Positions 8,188 through 16,860 of a DNA stretch of 33,127 bases are shown here, piece by piece. Under the pieces are notes generated by a model. That model worked only from the letters and a program-made list of their open reading frames with translations. It made no database searches and had not been told where the DNA came from. Source of the DNA: Loigolactobacillus zhaoyuanensis (GTDB lineage: Bacteria; Bacillota; Bacilli; Lactobacillales; Lactobacillaceae). The first letter of the stretch is position 1; every line of letters starts with the position of its first letter. The DNA lies in NCBI RefSeq assembly GCF_003946385.1, contig NZ_RHOE01000027.1, positions 1 to 33,127 of the forward strand. The letters are read 5' to 3'. The position numbers and the translations under genes are program-made.

Positions 8188-9263
8188 TATTTACCCGCTC
8201 CCTTTTCAAATTTTTCCATAAAATCAACCAATGTGGTAACTGCATCGATCGGTAAAGCGTTATACAAACTAGCGCGCATACCGCCAACCAAGCGATGGCC
8301 CTTTAGGTTTTTGAATCCAGCTGCATCTGCTGCGGCGATAAACTTCGCATCAAGCTCTGGATCACCGGTCACAAATGGCACATTAGTCAATGATCGTGCT
8401 GCTGGGGCTACTGGTGAGCGGAATAATTTTGATTGCGCCAAAAAATCGTACAAAATTCCAGCCTTAGCGCGATTGATTTTTTCAATTCCAGCGATTCCAC
8501 CAAGATCCTGTAACCAATGAAAAACTAAGCCTGCCGTATAAATATCAAAAACTGGTGGCGTGTTATAAGCAGAATCTTTCTTAGCCTGCAAGGTATAATC
8601 CAACATTGTTGGTAACCCAGCAACTTGGCCGAGTAAGTCGTCACGAACGATCACAACTGTTAACCCAGCTGGGCCAATGTTCTTTTGCGCACCAGCATAA
8701 ATCAAGCCAAACTTCTCAAAAGGATAGTTTTGCGCCAAAATATTTGATGACATGTCGGCGATCAATGGACTTTTAGTAGCGGGTAACGTGTTAAAAGCCG
8801 TTCCTTCGATCGTATTATTAGTCGTAATATGCAGATAATCGTAGTCTTTAGTCAAGGTTGGTATTGACGGAATCGTTGTGTAGCCACTATCTTTAGAGCT
8901 GGCGACAACATCGACCTGCATGCCGGGTAATTTCTGCGCTTCCGTCACCGCTTTTTGTGACCAATGTCCAGTGTCAACATAGGCAACACGGCGCTTAACA
9001 GCTAAATTGAGTGGCAACATGTAAAATTGTAAACTGGCGCCACCTTGCAAAAATAGGATCCGATAATTATCCGGTAATGCCATTAATTGACGTAAAGTCT
9101 GTTCAGCATCGTGATAAAGTTCTTGAAACAAGGAGGAGCGATGACTGATCTCGGTAATACTCATACCACTACCGTGATAGGACAAAAACTCGGCCTGAAC
9201 TTGCTTCAATACCGACTGGGGCAATACTGCTGGCCCCGCCGCAAAATTATACACTTGCTGCAT
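8187..9263 (-). CDS. serC: phosphoserine aminotransferase
   Basis: SerC (358 aa) transfers the amino group from glutamate to 3-phosphohydroxypyruvate, giving phosphoserine. It is a PLP enzyme of aminotransferase class V. The N-terminal [10 protein letters not shown] and the HRSS motif (41-44) are typical. The PLP lysine is K194 in [12 protein letters not shown], and the C-terminal [14 protein letters not shown] is conserved. The ATG at 9263 has GAGGAGG about 10 nt upstream. It is the first gene of serCA, with a promoter about 70 bp upstream, and feeds its product directly into the serA-serC pathway. Confidence 0.96.
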   Translation of the reverse strand: MQQVYNFAAGPAVLPQSVLKQVQAEFLSYHGSGMSITEISHRSSLFQELYHDAEQTLRQLMALPDNYRILFLQGGASLQFYMLPLNLAVKRRVAYVDTGHWSQKAVTEAQKLPGMQVDVVASSKDSGYTTIPSIPTLTKDYDYLHITTNNTIEGTAFNTLPATKSPLIADMSSNILAQNYPFEKFGLIYAGAQKNIGPAGLTVVIVRDDLLGQVAGLPTMLDYTLQAKKDSAYNTPPVFDIYTAGLVFHWLQDLGGIAGIEKINRAKAGILYDFLAQSKLFRSPVAPAARSLTNVPFVTGDPELDAKFIAAADAAGFKNLKGHRLVGGMRASLYNALPIDAVTTLVDFMEKFEKGAGK

Positions 9264-9331
9264 ATCTGTGGTTCCTCCTCTTAAATACTTATCTTTTTCT
9301 CATTTCATCTTAATAAAATAATGTAATTCTC

Positions 9332-9337
9332 ATTGTA
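9332..9337 (-). promoter_or_regulatory. serCA promoter, extended -10
   Basis: On the minus strand TGC-TACAAT forms a strong extended -10 element. No good -35 box lies 16-18 bp upstream, where the sequence is a T-rich run, which is common for extended -10 promoters. Confidence 0.5.
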
Positions 9338-9383
9338 GCATATTTGACTGAATAAAAAATAGCTTGAATAAAAATTACGGTAC

Positions 9384-9415
9384 AAAAAAATGGCGCCAAC
9401 TTACGGCGTCATTTT
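9384..9415 (-). terminator. menA terminator
   Basis: ATGACGCC pairs with GGCGCCAT (one mismatch) just after the menA stop and is followed by seven T on the minus strand. A-rich and T-rich flanks would also let it act on the other strand. Confidence 0.75.
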
Positions 9416-9418
9416 TGC

Positions 9419-10333
9419 TTACCATTGAATTAATACGCCTAAGCCGAAGAAAACAACTTGGGCCAAGGTGATCAAAAATAAATTTTTAATTGCTAACGGG
9501 AAGGTCACTTTTTTGATCTGTTGGGCTAAAAAGCCGCGGGTATTACGCCAAACGATTGGCACGGTCAAAAATGTAAGCAGCGTTAATTTCGGCAAATAGC
9601 CTAATAACACTGCCGCTAATAAGCAAACAAAGCCTACGACATAAAGCGCCACAAACATTTTCAGAGCAGCAGCCTTACCGATATAATAAACGATCGTCGT
9701 CCGACCTAACTCGCGGTCCTCTTGGTCATCAGCAATATTGTTCGCCAATAACAGATTAGAAATACTGCAAACCGCTAAACCAGAGGACAATAGTACCGGC
9801 CACACAAAAGCCCAATTAAACGGCACAACGTCAAACGCATTGATATAGACACTGATCAAGAAAATGACGAAGCCCATGGTGATACCGGAAAAAAATTCAC
9901 CAAATGGTGTGCTGGAAATTGGCCGTGGCCCCCCAGCGTAAAGATAGCCAACCGCGTAGCTGAATAACCCCAACCACAATAACGGCCAGCCAGTCCGGCT
10001 AACAATAAACAATCCTAGCGCTGCTGAAACAACGATCAACCAGAAAATCAGCCAACCGATCCGACTAGGATTTAAATGATGCACCCCAATGATATTTGTT
10101 TTCTCGCGGAAAGCCAGCGCTTGATTATGGGTCGCCCGATGATAGTCCTGATAATTATCGTTGGCGTCGACCGCCATATTGAACATTAACATCGCCACAA
10201 AGAATATCAACAAATAAACTGGGTGTAACTGGCGATAATGATACCAAGCAAAAAAAGTACCTAACAAAAACGGAAAAACACTGGCCGTTTTCGCTTTAAT
10301 CTCGACTAATTCTAAAAAGACTGACAAAGACAC
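9419..10333 (-). CDS. menA: 1,4-dihydroxy-2-naphthoate polyprenyltransferase
   Basis: MenA (304 aa) is a UbiA-family membrane prenyltransferase that attaches a polyprenyl chain to DHNA, giving demethylmenaquinone. The first aspartate-rich motif is DANDNYQDY near residues 57-65, and the second is NNIADDQEDRELGRTT near 198-213. About eight hydrophobic segments are visible. The start is GTG at 10333 with AAGGTAGGTG upstream; an in-frame TTG two codons later is a weaker choice. It follows cydC on the same strand. No other men gene is present here, so DHNA may come from outside the cell or from another locus. The context ties it to supplying quinone for the bd oxidase. Confidence 0.93.
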   Translation of the reverse strand: MSLSVFLELVEIKAKTASVFPFLLGTFFAWYHYRQLHPVYLLIFFVAMLMFNMAVDANDNYQDYHRATHNQALAFREKTNIIGVHHLNPSRIGWLIFWLIVVSAALGLFIVSRTGWPLLWLGLFSYAVGYLYAGGPRPISSTPFGEFFSGITMGFVIFLISVYINAFDVVPFNWAFVWPVLLSSGLAVCSISNLLLANNIADDQEDRELGRTTIVYYIGKAAALKMFVALYVVGFVCLLAAVLLGYLPKLTLLTFLTVPIVWRNTRGFLAQQIKKVTFPLAIKNLFLITLAQVVFFGLGVLIQW

Positions 10334-10412
10334 GCAGCCGCACCTACCTTATTAAAGAGTATCAAAAAAATATTTTGATCATTCAAAACTGTCTATTTTT
10401 TGCAAACACAGA

Positions 10413-10441
10413 GTGCCGCAAAAGACAGTCTTTTGCGGCAC
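10413..10441. repeat. 29-bp palindromic hairpin between cydC and menA
   Basis: Two perfect 14-bp arms (GTGCCGCAAAAGAC and its complement) flank a single base. There is no adjacent T-run on either strand. It may be a weak or factor-aided terminator, or an mRNA processing or stability stem, separating cydABDC from menA. Confidence 0.7.
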
Positions 10442-10507
10442 ATTTATACTACCTTAGTTAAAAAGAACTAGCAAATTTTTTAAAATATATTTAACCGATC
10501 AAGCTGC

Positions 10508-12238
10508 TTACACCAAGCCTTGATCCAACTGATACAACTTCTGGAAACGTTCATTGGTCTGATATAGTTCATGCGGTGTCCCTTGCATTGCAATTTGACC
10601 ATGTTCCAGGAAAATCACCTGATCAGCATGCTCGATGCCCTGCAAATGATGAGTGACCCAGATCACCGTTTTATCCGCCAACACATTGAAAATTGTGTTA
10701 AGTAGTGCTTTTTCCGTAATCGGATCAAGTCCAACAGTCGGTTCATCTAGTAAAATAACCGGCGCATCCTGAATCAGAATACGTGCTAACGCTAACCGTT
10801 GTTGTTCACCACCAGAAAAACGCGCCCCTGCTTCTTCAACTAACGTATTGGCACCTGCAGGTAAACGTTGCATCAATGGCCCTAATTCGACTGCGGTCAA
10901 TGCTGCCATGATCTCCGCATCCGTTGCCTGCAAATTACCTAAACGAATATTATTCAGCACCGTTGTATTAAATAAAAACGGCTTCTGATCCAACATGCCG
11001 ATCAATTGTGCCCGTTGTTGCTGTAAAGCGGCTAATGGCACTTGATTAAGCGTCACTTGGCCAGCTTGCGGCGTTAACTCACCCAACAATAAATTCAGTA
11101 GCGTTGTTTTACCAGCACCACTAGGGCCTAAAATAGCCACTTTTTCTCCGGCTTGAATGTGTAAATTAAATTGCTGTAAAATCGGTGCTTGTTCTGCCGT
11201 ATATTTAAAATCAACTTGCTGAAAATCTAATGTTGCCACTGGCTGAGTTAATTTTTGCTGTTGCGGCAATTCGCGTACCGTCGGCTGCAAATTATTCAGC
11301 CGCGCCACTGACGCCATATACAACGGCCACTCTTCAACACCTTGACTGACCGGGGCAAACGCATCGACCAGAGGAAATAAACATAATACAAACGCCGCGA
11401 TCCAATTAGCAATACTTTGATTGCCGGTAAATTGCTGATTAGTCCACACCATCAACACTAATATGGCAATACCAAACACAAATTGAATCAGAAAGTCGCG
11501 CGCCCATTCAAAACGCCGCGTTGCTAATATATTTTTCCGCGCTGCTTTTAATGTTGGTTGAGGGCGCGCCAGAAAATCAGTTTGACGACCGGAAACGACC
11601 CAATCAGATAACCCTAGCACATCGTCAGTCATATCAGTGTATAAGTCATGCTGCAACTGTTTATGTCGCTCAACTCGTGCCCCTAGCACCGCCACAGAAA
11701 CTAATGGTAGTAAAATAACGATCACTGCCAACAGCAACGCAATCGCTAGCGCAAAGAACCAACTGAAGAAGCCTAGTGCGATCACGATCACTACATACAA
11801 CAACCAACTGATCAATGTAGGGAAAATCGTTCGTAAATATAAATTCTGCAAATGACCTAGATCATCAGCAAGAATCCCTAGAATATCACCGGTTTTAAAA
11901 TGCTGCTGGAAAAATGCCGCATCCTTGGCCAACGTTTGATACAAACGTTTGCGCAGATCTGAAGTGACTTTCAACACCCAATTATGGCTGGTCAAGCGCT
12001 CAATATAACGGAATGCTGGCCGACCGATACCAAAGGCACGCACCAAAACCACTGGCACATAGATCAGCAAAATATTCTCCGGCTTAGTGGCCGCTTTACT
12101 AATTAAATAACCTGAGGTAAACATCAAGGCACCACCGCAAATAAAGGTCAACAGGCCTAAGCCTAAAATTAGGATCAACAGGCCTTTATATTTAGCCAAA
12201 TAAGGTTTGACCCACGTATCGTGCTTCAACTGCTTCAT
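10508..12238 (-). CDS. cydC: thiol reductant ABC exporter subunit CydC
   Basis: This 576-aa ABC half-transporter joins a membrane domain (about residues 15-300, six predicted helices) to an ATPase domain (about 335-576). Walker A is GPSGAGKT (371-378), the signature SGGEQQ is at 475-480, Walker B is ILLDEP (495-500), and an H-loop WVTHH follows. With the gene just upstream it forms the CydDC heterodimer that exports glutathione or cysteine and is needed for cytochrome bd assembly. Its ATG overlaps the previous stop as ATGA, so the two subunits are coupled. Naming differs between species: Bacillus-style names would call this one CydD. Confidence 0.93.
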   Translation of the reverse strand: MKQLKHDTWVKPYLAKYKGLLILILGLGLLTFICGGALMFTSGYLISKAATKPENILLIYVPVVLVRAFGIGRPAFRYIERLTSHNWVLKVTSDLRKRLYQTLAKDAAFFQQHFKTGDILGILADDLGHLQNLYLRTIFPTLISWLLYVVIVIALGFFSWFFALAIALLLAVIVILLPLVSVAVLGARVERHKQLQHDLYTDMTDDVLGLSDWVVSGRQTDFLARPQPTLKAARKNILATRRFEWARDFLIQFVFGIAILVLMVWTNQQFTGNQSIANWIAAFVLCLFPLVDAFAPVSQGVEEWPLYMASVARLNNLQPTVRELPQQQKLTQPVATLDFQQVDFKYTAEQAPILQQFNLHIQAGEKVAILGPSGAGKTTLLNLLLGELTPQAGQVTLNQVPLAALQQQRAQLIGMLDQKPFLFNTTVLNNIRLGNLQATDAEIMAALTAVELGPLMQRLPAGANTLVEEAGARFSGGEQQRLALARILIQDAPVILLDEPTVGLDPITEKALLNTIFNVLADKTVIWVTHHLQGIEHADQVIFLEHGQIAMQGTPHELYQTNERFQKLYQLDQGLV

Positions 12239-13965
12239 AGTGTCTCACCTCGCATCTGCGTCATCAAACTAACGTACGCCCCATTTTGTGCTTGTAACTG
12301 CGCCGGTGTCCCCTGCTCGACTAAGCGACCCTGTTGGATCACAAAGACATAGTCCATTTGCTGCATCCAATGTAAGCGATGGGTGGCAAAAAAGACTAAC
12401 CGATCAGCAAACAAAGGCATCATCGTTTCTTTTAGTGCCGCTTCCGTTTCAATATCCAAATGGGCAGTTGGCTCATCCAACAGCAAGATCCGCCGCTGTG
12501 GATCAAGAAAAGCACGCGCTAACGCGATTCGTTGTCCTTGACCACCACTGACGCCACGAGCACCTTCACCGATCATCGTTGCCAAACCCGCTGGCAAGGT
12601 TGCTATCCAGGTACTTAAACCAGCTTGTACTGCCGCCTGCTCGATTGCTGCAGTCGTTGCATCTGGCTGATAAAAAGCAATATTATCCGCAATGGTAGCG
12701 TGAAACAAGTATGGTTTTTGCGGTAAGTAAACAAAATTCTGTTGCCACTGTGCTTGACTTAAATGTGGTACCACTTGTCCATTGACCTTAATTTCACCTT
12801 GCTGCGGTTGTAGAAAGCCGCCTAATGTATTGATCAAAGTCGATTTACCCGAGCCAGACTCACCGATCACGCCAATTTTATGATAACCGTGAACGCTAAA
12901 GGAAATATCGGCTAAGTCAGCTTCATTACTTCCTGGATAGCTGACGTTAACGCCGGTGAAATCCAAGCTACTATCAGCTGTCCAAGTTGGTGCCGCAGTC
13001 AATAATTGCCGTTGTTCTGGCTGTGGTAAAGCCAAAATTGTGAACACTGCCTGCATGGCATTTTTTCCATTAAGTGTCGCGTGATAGTCGCTGGAAAAGT
13101 CGCGTAACGGCATAAAAAATTCTGGCGCTAAAATCAATGTAGCTAACGCTGGGAACAACACCATTTGCCCATTTAATAAGGCTAAGCCAAGAAAAACAGC
13201 CACTACTGCGATCGATAGTGTGGTGAAAAAGTCCAGCGCAAACGTCGAGAGCACTGCAATTCGCAGCACACTCATCGTTTGCTTGCGGTAAGATTCACTG
13301 ACTTGATAGACATTGTCCGCGTATTTATCGCTGATACCTAATAATTTCAAAGTTGCCAAGCCCCGTAGAGCATCGACAAAATGATTCGCCAGCTGCTGGT
13401 AACCGGCATACTGCTTATCAGCCTTATCCCGCGCCGCAAAACCAAGAATGATCATAAATAAAATCACGATCGGCACAACCACTAGTAGGAGCCAGCCGGA
13501 ACGCACATCTAATGTAAAAATATAAACTAGCAAAATCCACGGAATGATCATCATGTTCAGTATTTTATTCAATATCAAAGACAAATAATTTTCGACTTCA
13601 TCAATACCATCCAGCGCCATTGTGACCATATTACCAGTACCTTGTTTAGCCACTAAGCTTGGGCCTAAACGAAATAATTTTGCTAATAATTGCTGACGTA
13701 ATTCAGCGCTAGCCTTGCTGGCATAGCGATCTAACAAATGGCTTTTCAGCCAATTTAACAAATGACGGCCCAGTAACGCCATAAAAAAGAAAAGCATTGG
13801 CAAATAAAGCCAAGCCAATGCTTTTAACCGCCAGGAATTGACGATTGCCTGGGCTAAATACTTACCTTGGAACAATATCATAAAAGCTTGCAGGATCGTT
13901 AATCCTGCAAGCATTAGTAATACTTTTTTAGTTCCAGATAAGCGTAACAGGCGCTTATCGATCAT
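12235..13965 (-). CDS. cydD: thiol reductant ABC exporter subunit CydD
   Basis: This is the other CydDC half-transporter, also 576 aa. The membrane domain is at about residues 15-300. Walker A is GESGSGKS (368-375), the signature VSGGQGQR is at 472-479, Walker B is ILLLDEP (493-499), and the H-loop FATHR contains H529. It pairs with CydC to move reduced thiols out of the cytoplasm, which supports haem insertion into the bd oxidase. It begins inside the cydB stop (ATGA overlap) and ends in the cydC start by the same overlap. Bacillus-style names would call it CydC. Confidence 0.93.
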   Translation of the reverse strand: MIDKRLLRLSGTKKVLLMLAGLTILQAFMILFQGKYLAQAIVNSWRLKALAWLYLPMLFFFMALLGRHLLNWLKSHLLDRYASKASAELRQQLLAKLFRLGPSLVAKQGTGNMVTMALDGIDEVENYLSLILNKILNMMIIPWILLVYIFTLDVRSGWLLLVVVPIVILFMIILGFAARDKADKQYAGYQQLANHFVDALRGLATLKLLGISDKYADNVYQVSESYRKQTMSVLRIAVLSTFALDFFTTLSIAVVAVFLGLALLNGQMVLFPALATLILAPEFFMPLRDFSSDYHATLNGKNAMQAVFTILALPQPEQRQLLTAAPTWTADSSLDFTGVNVSYPGSNEADLADISFSVHGYHKIGVIGESGSGKSTLINTLGGFLQPQQGEIKVNGQVVPHLSQAQWQQNFVYLPQKPYLFHATIADNIAFYQPDATTAAIEQAAVQAGLSTWIATLPAGLATMIGEGARGVSGGQGQRIALARAFLDPQRRILLLDEPTAHLDIETEAALKETMMPLFADRLVFFATHRLHWMQQMDYVFVIQQGRLVEQGTPAQLQAQNGAYVSLMTQMRGETL

Positions 13966-14978
13966 TTATCACTCACCACTTTTTTCGTGCGGACACGTTG
14001 ATTGAAAACGAAGTAACTCCAAATTGTATAGGCGAGCACGATCGGTACGAAAATCGCTGCAACAATCGTCATCACCCCTAGTGTATAACTAGTTGATGAT
14101 GCCTGACTGATCAAAATACTGTGCAGTGGATCATTTCCGACCATGACCCGTGGGAATAATCCATTGAATAACAGTGCCACCACACCGATCAAGGTCGCAC
14201 CACTGGCAATAAACGACAGTACTTCTTTATTTCGATAAGCACCGTACGTTGCCACTACACTTAGCAAGACGATCAATACCAACAAAATCCAGCTGGAAAT
14301 TGGTCGTTCAGTGAAGAAATCTGTTTGCCACATCAACAAACCAGCAAAAGCAACTAGGCCGACAAATAATACTGGGTACAGTACTTTAGTCACTGCTTGC
14401 GCTCGTTGCCTTAGGTCCCCGGTTAATTTTAACCGAATAAAATTCAAGCCGTGAAGTAAGCAAAGTAGCGTCACGGCGACACCGCCAACAATTGAGAATA
14501 GGTTAACGTAATCGCTGAAACCACCCATAATATTGCCGTTAGCGTCCAGCGGCATCCCTTTAACTAAATCAGTGAACATCATACCTAGTAAAAATGGGGC
14601 CCCGAGACTACCGATGGATAGGGTCCAGCCCCATAATTTACGACCAGCCGCCGATTCTGAATGGGCGCGAAATTCAAAGGACACCCCGCGTAGAATCAGT
14701 GAAAATAGCGTCAAGAATAAAATAATGTAGAAGCCGGAAAATAAGCTGGCGTACCAATATGGAAACGAAGCAAACATTGCACCACCAGCTGTGATCAACC
14801 AAACTTCGTTGCCATCCCAATGTGGGCCGATCGCCTGCATTAATTCGCCACGTTCACGTTCATTACGCGCAATCACGCGTAATGACATACCGACACCATA
14901 ATCAAAACCTTCTAAGAAGAAAAAGACTGAAAATAACAAGCCGATCAGAAAGAACCATAATAATTGTAAGCTACTCAT
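13962..14978 (-). CDS. cydB: cytochrome bd ubiquinol/menaquinol oxidase subunit II
   Basis: CydB (338 aa) is the second membrane subunit of the bd-type quinol oxidase. It has about nine hydrophobic segments. The family start FFLEGFDYGVGM and the segment GPHWDGNEVWLI are intact. The start chosen is the ATG at 14978 (MSSLQLLWFFLIG) with AAGGGGG about 10 nt upstream. Frames open further upstream would only add sequence read inside cydA. The start overlaps the cydA stop by 8 bp. CydB stabilises CydA, which carries the haems. Confidence 0.95.
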   Translation of the reverse strand: MSSLQLLWFFLIGLLFSVFFFLEGFDYGVGMSLRVIARNERERGELMQAIGPHWDGNEVWLITAGGAMFASFPYWYASLFSGFYIILFLTLFSLILRGVSFEFRAHSESAAGRKLWGWTLSIGSLGAPFLLGMMFTDLVKGMPLDANGNIMGGFSDYVNLFSIVGGVAVTLLCLLHGLNFIRLKLTGDLRQRAQAVTKVLYPVLFVGLVAFAGLLMWQTDFFTERPISSWILLVLIVLLSVVATYGAYRNKEVLSFIASGATLIGVVALLFNGLFPRVMVGNDPLHSILISQASSTSYTLGVMTIVAAIFVPIVLAYTIWSYFVFNQRVRTKKVVSDK

Positions 14979-16407
14979 GACTGAAGGCCCCCTTTGATAA
15001 TGGATCGACGGTAACACTGTCTGCGTTAGCGTCCAAAGCATCTGGACCAGCTACCAACGTCCGATGCGAGAAGTAGATCATCATGCCACCTAGCAACGTA
15101 AAAATCAAGAAGTAGGTAATGTTGGAGAACCATAGATCACCAGCGGTTACACTTGGCGAAACTGCATCGGCAACCGTGTACAGTCCATAAACGATCCACG
15201 GAAAACGACCCAGTTCGGTGATCAGCCAGCCACAAGTATTCGCAATAAATGGTAACCATAAACTGAAACCTAACACATAAAGTAACCAGCGTTGGTTTTG
15301 CAACGTATTTTTCTTTGCTCGGCTGAACCACAAACCAAGTACAGCAATTAGAACGAAGAAAGCGCCACTACCAGCCATGATTCGGAAACTCCAGAATAAG
15401 GTTTTCGGTGGAACGTAATAATTCATGTCCGAACCAAATTTACCATCATATTTAGCGTGGAGCTCCTTATTGATCGTATCCATCCCTTTAACTGAGCCAG
15501 AGGTCTTATGATAAGTCAATAAACTCAGCATTTTCGGCACTTCGATACTCCAAGTTGCTTTTTTATTTTTCGTATCAAAGCCTTGAACGACCGACCAGGA
15601 TGCTGGATCGCCGGTATCCTTATAGATACCTTCAGTCGCTGCAAACTTCATTGGTTGATCTTGGACCACGCGTTGAGTTTGTAGATCACCAACTGCCACC
15701 GTTAAAACTGCAAAAATCAAACCGACCCATAAGCCGACGCGCAAGGATTTATGGTAGAAAGTTCGATTCTTGTTTTTCAGCAAACGCCAAGCCGACATAC
15801 CAGCTAGGGCAAATGCTGCTGTCGTGAAAGCCCCAAAAACAACATGGGGAAATTCAACCCACAGCTGTGGATTTTTCAATAAGCCGGTGAAACTAGCCAT
15901 TTCGGCACGCCCATTCGCGATCCGATAAGCTACTGGGTTTTGCATGAAACTATTGGCGGTTAAAATCCATAACGCTGAAACACTGGAACCTAACATGACT
16001 AACCAAATAAATAGCACGTGGATCCCCGGCTTGAAACGATCCCAAGTAAACATCCATAGACCGATAAAAACTGATTCCATAAAGAAAGCTAACAATGCTT
16101 CGATTGCTAATGGTGCGCCAAAAATATCACCCATGAAACGAGAATAATCAGACCAATTCATTCCGAACTGAAATTCTTGAATTAATCCGGTCACGACCCC
16201 AACAGCAAAACTAAGCAAAAAGATTTTACCCCAAAATTGCGCCATCTTTTTGTAGTCATCGTCACGTTTAAGCACATAAAGTGTTTCCATAATAGCTGTA
16301 AGCAACGCCATACCAATTGAAAAAGGAACGAAAAAGAAATGAAAAATTGTCGTCATAGCAAATTGAAACCGTGCCAATGACAACATACTGACCCCGAGCA
16401 CTAACAT
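14971..16407 (-). CDS. cydA: cytochrome bd ubiquinol/menaquinol oxidase subunit I
   Basis: CydA (478 aa) binds haems b558, b595 and d, oxidises quinol and reduces oxygen to water. By alignment the b595 ligand is H23 in IFHFFFVP, and the b558 ligands are H188 in EFPHVVFG and M344 in FRIMAG. The Q-loop QDQPMKFAATEG is near 249-260. The usual GRQPW is GRFPW, a change I recall from other lactobacilli. The start is the ATG at 16407, because AAAGGTGG lies 8 nt upstream; a later ATG, seven codons in, is a weaker alternative. It is the first gene of the cydABDC unit. Its roughly 225-nt leader carries a duplicated 43-bp repeat that is probably regulatory. Activity in this family normally requires haem taken up from outside. 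Confidence 0.95.
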   Translation of the reverse strand: MLVLGVSMLSLARFQFAMTTIFHFFFVPFSIGMALLTAIMETLYVLKRDDDYKKMAQFWGKIFLLSFAVGVVTGLIQEFQFGMNWSDYSRFMGDIFGAPLAIEALLAFFMESVFIGLWMFTWDRFKPGIHVLFIWLVMLGSSVSALWILTANSFMQNPVAYRIANGRAEMASFTGLLKNPQLWVEFPHVVFGAFTTAAFALAGMSAWRLLKNKNRTFYHKSLRVGLWVGLIFAVLTVAVGDLQTQRVVQDQPMKFAATEGIYKDTGDPASWSVVQGFDTKNKKATWSIEVPKMLSLLTYHKTSGSVKGMDTINKELHAKYDGKFGSDMNYYVPPKTLFWSFRIMAGSGAFFVLIAVLGLWFSRAKKNTLQNQRWLLYVLGFSLWLPFIANTCGWLITELGRFPWIVYGLYTVADAVSPSVTAGDLWFSNITYFLIFTLLGGMMIYFSHRTLVAGPDALDANADSVTVDPLSKGAFSHE

Positions 16408-16423
16408 TTTCCCAACCACCTTT

Positions 16424-16466
16424 CTACTTCACAAATAAGGTTTGTCATTTGTAAAAATCACAAATG
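16424..16466. repeat. 43-bp direct repeat, copy 1 (cydA leader)
   Basis: This copy matches 16583-16625 at 40 of 43 positions. It contains TCATTTGT-7-ACAAATGA, a perfect 8-bp inverted repeat, plus another ACAAAT half-site. On the cydA strand TTGTGA occurs twice, which resembles half of a Rex site. It lies just upstream of the cydA ribosome binding site. Confidence 0.85.
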
Positions 16467-16582
16467 ACTTCTGATGTTACGGGCGATGACATTCTTGTCC
16501 AAAGTTATAGGAGCGTAGTTGCAAAGTCCGCAACTGCGTTTCCTCAACTCAGACCATTTCGGTCACCGCAAGAAACATGGCT
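16467..16582. other. spacer between cydA-leader repeats
   Basis: This 116-bp spacer holds an inverted repeat, CGTAGTTGC and GCAACTGCG around 7 bp, near 16512-16536. No coding frame is supported. Confidence 0.4.
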
Positions 16583-16625
16583 CTACTTCACAAATAAGGT
16601 TAGTCATTTGCAAAAGTCACAAATG
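16583..16625. repeat. 43-bp direct repeat, copy 2 (cydA leader)
   Basis: This is the second copy, 159 bp from the first, with three substitutions. Two of the changes fall in the inverted repeat and loop, leaving CATTTG and CAAATG arms. It begins about 5 bp after the predicted cydA transcription start, a position suited to blocking or modulating transcription. Confidence 0.85.
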
Positions 16626-16636
16626 TATCCACTTAC

Positions 16637-16665
16637 ATTATAAACTTATAGTCTCATAGCGGCAA
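16637..16665 (-). promoter_or_regulatory. cydA: cydABDC promoter
   Basis: On the minus strand TTGCCG (16660-16665) is followed after 17 bp by a perfect TATAAT (16637-16642). The sequence from 16666 to 16860 holds no supported gene. It must also contain the promoter of the divergent GH31 gene, which I could not place. Confidence 0.75.
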
Positions 16666-16860
16666 ATCAATATTGCAATAGAAAATTTACAAAATTTGCT
16701 TTATTTCGTTTATGTTGTGGATCAACTCGGTGCTACGCTGCCGTTAGTGTCCGTGCCGCTAAGTTACGTTATGCACATTTCTTGCGTTAAAGGTCGGCTT
16801 CGCTTTATGGTGGAAATATGTAGGACAATCTAAGACATGCCTGACTGGAGGAATTTTATC

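Noticed and set aside
9264-9418. possible T-box or serine-responsive leader before serC
   Set aside because: The leader is only about 60 nt from the predicted start, with no specifier loop, T-box sequence or antiterminator.
14979-15041. longer N-terminus for cydB
   Set aside because: The 21 extra codons lie inside cydA, and the internal ATG at 14978 has a proper ribosome site and matches the family start.
16424-16625. classical Rex operator upstream of cydA
   Set aside because: TTGTGA half-sites occur, but no TTGTGAA-n4-TTCACAA full palindrome is present. I list the repeat as an unidentified operator instead.
16424-16625. CRISPR-like repeat pair
   Set aside because: There are only two copies with a 116-bp spacer and no cas genes; the position in a promoter leader fits regulation.
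16837-16860. ATG start for the GH31 gene
   Set aside because: The GGAGG that lies inside these 24 bases serves the GTG at 16861; nothing suitable precedes the ATG.
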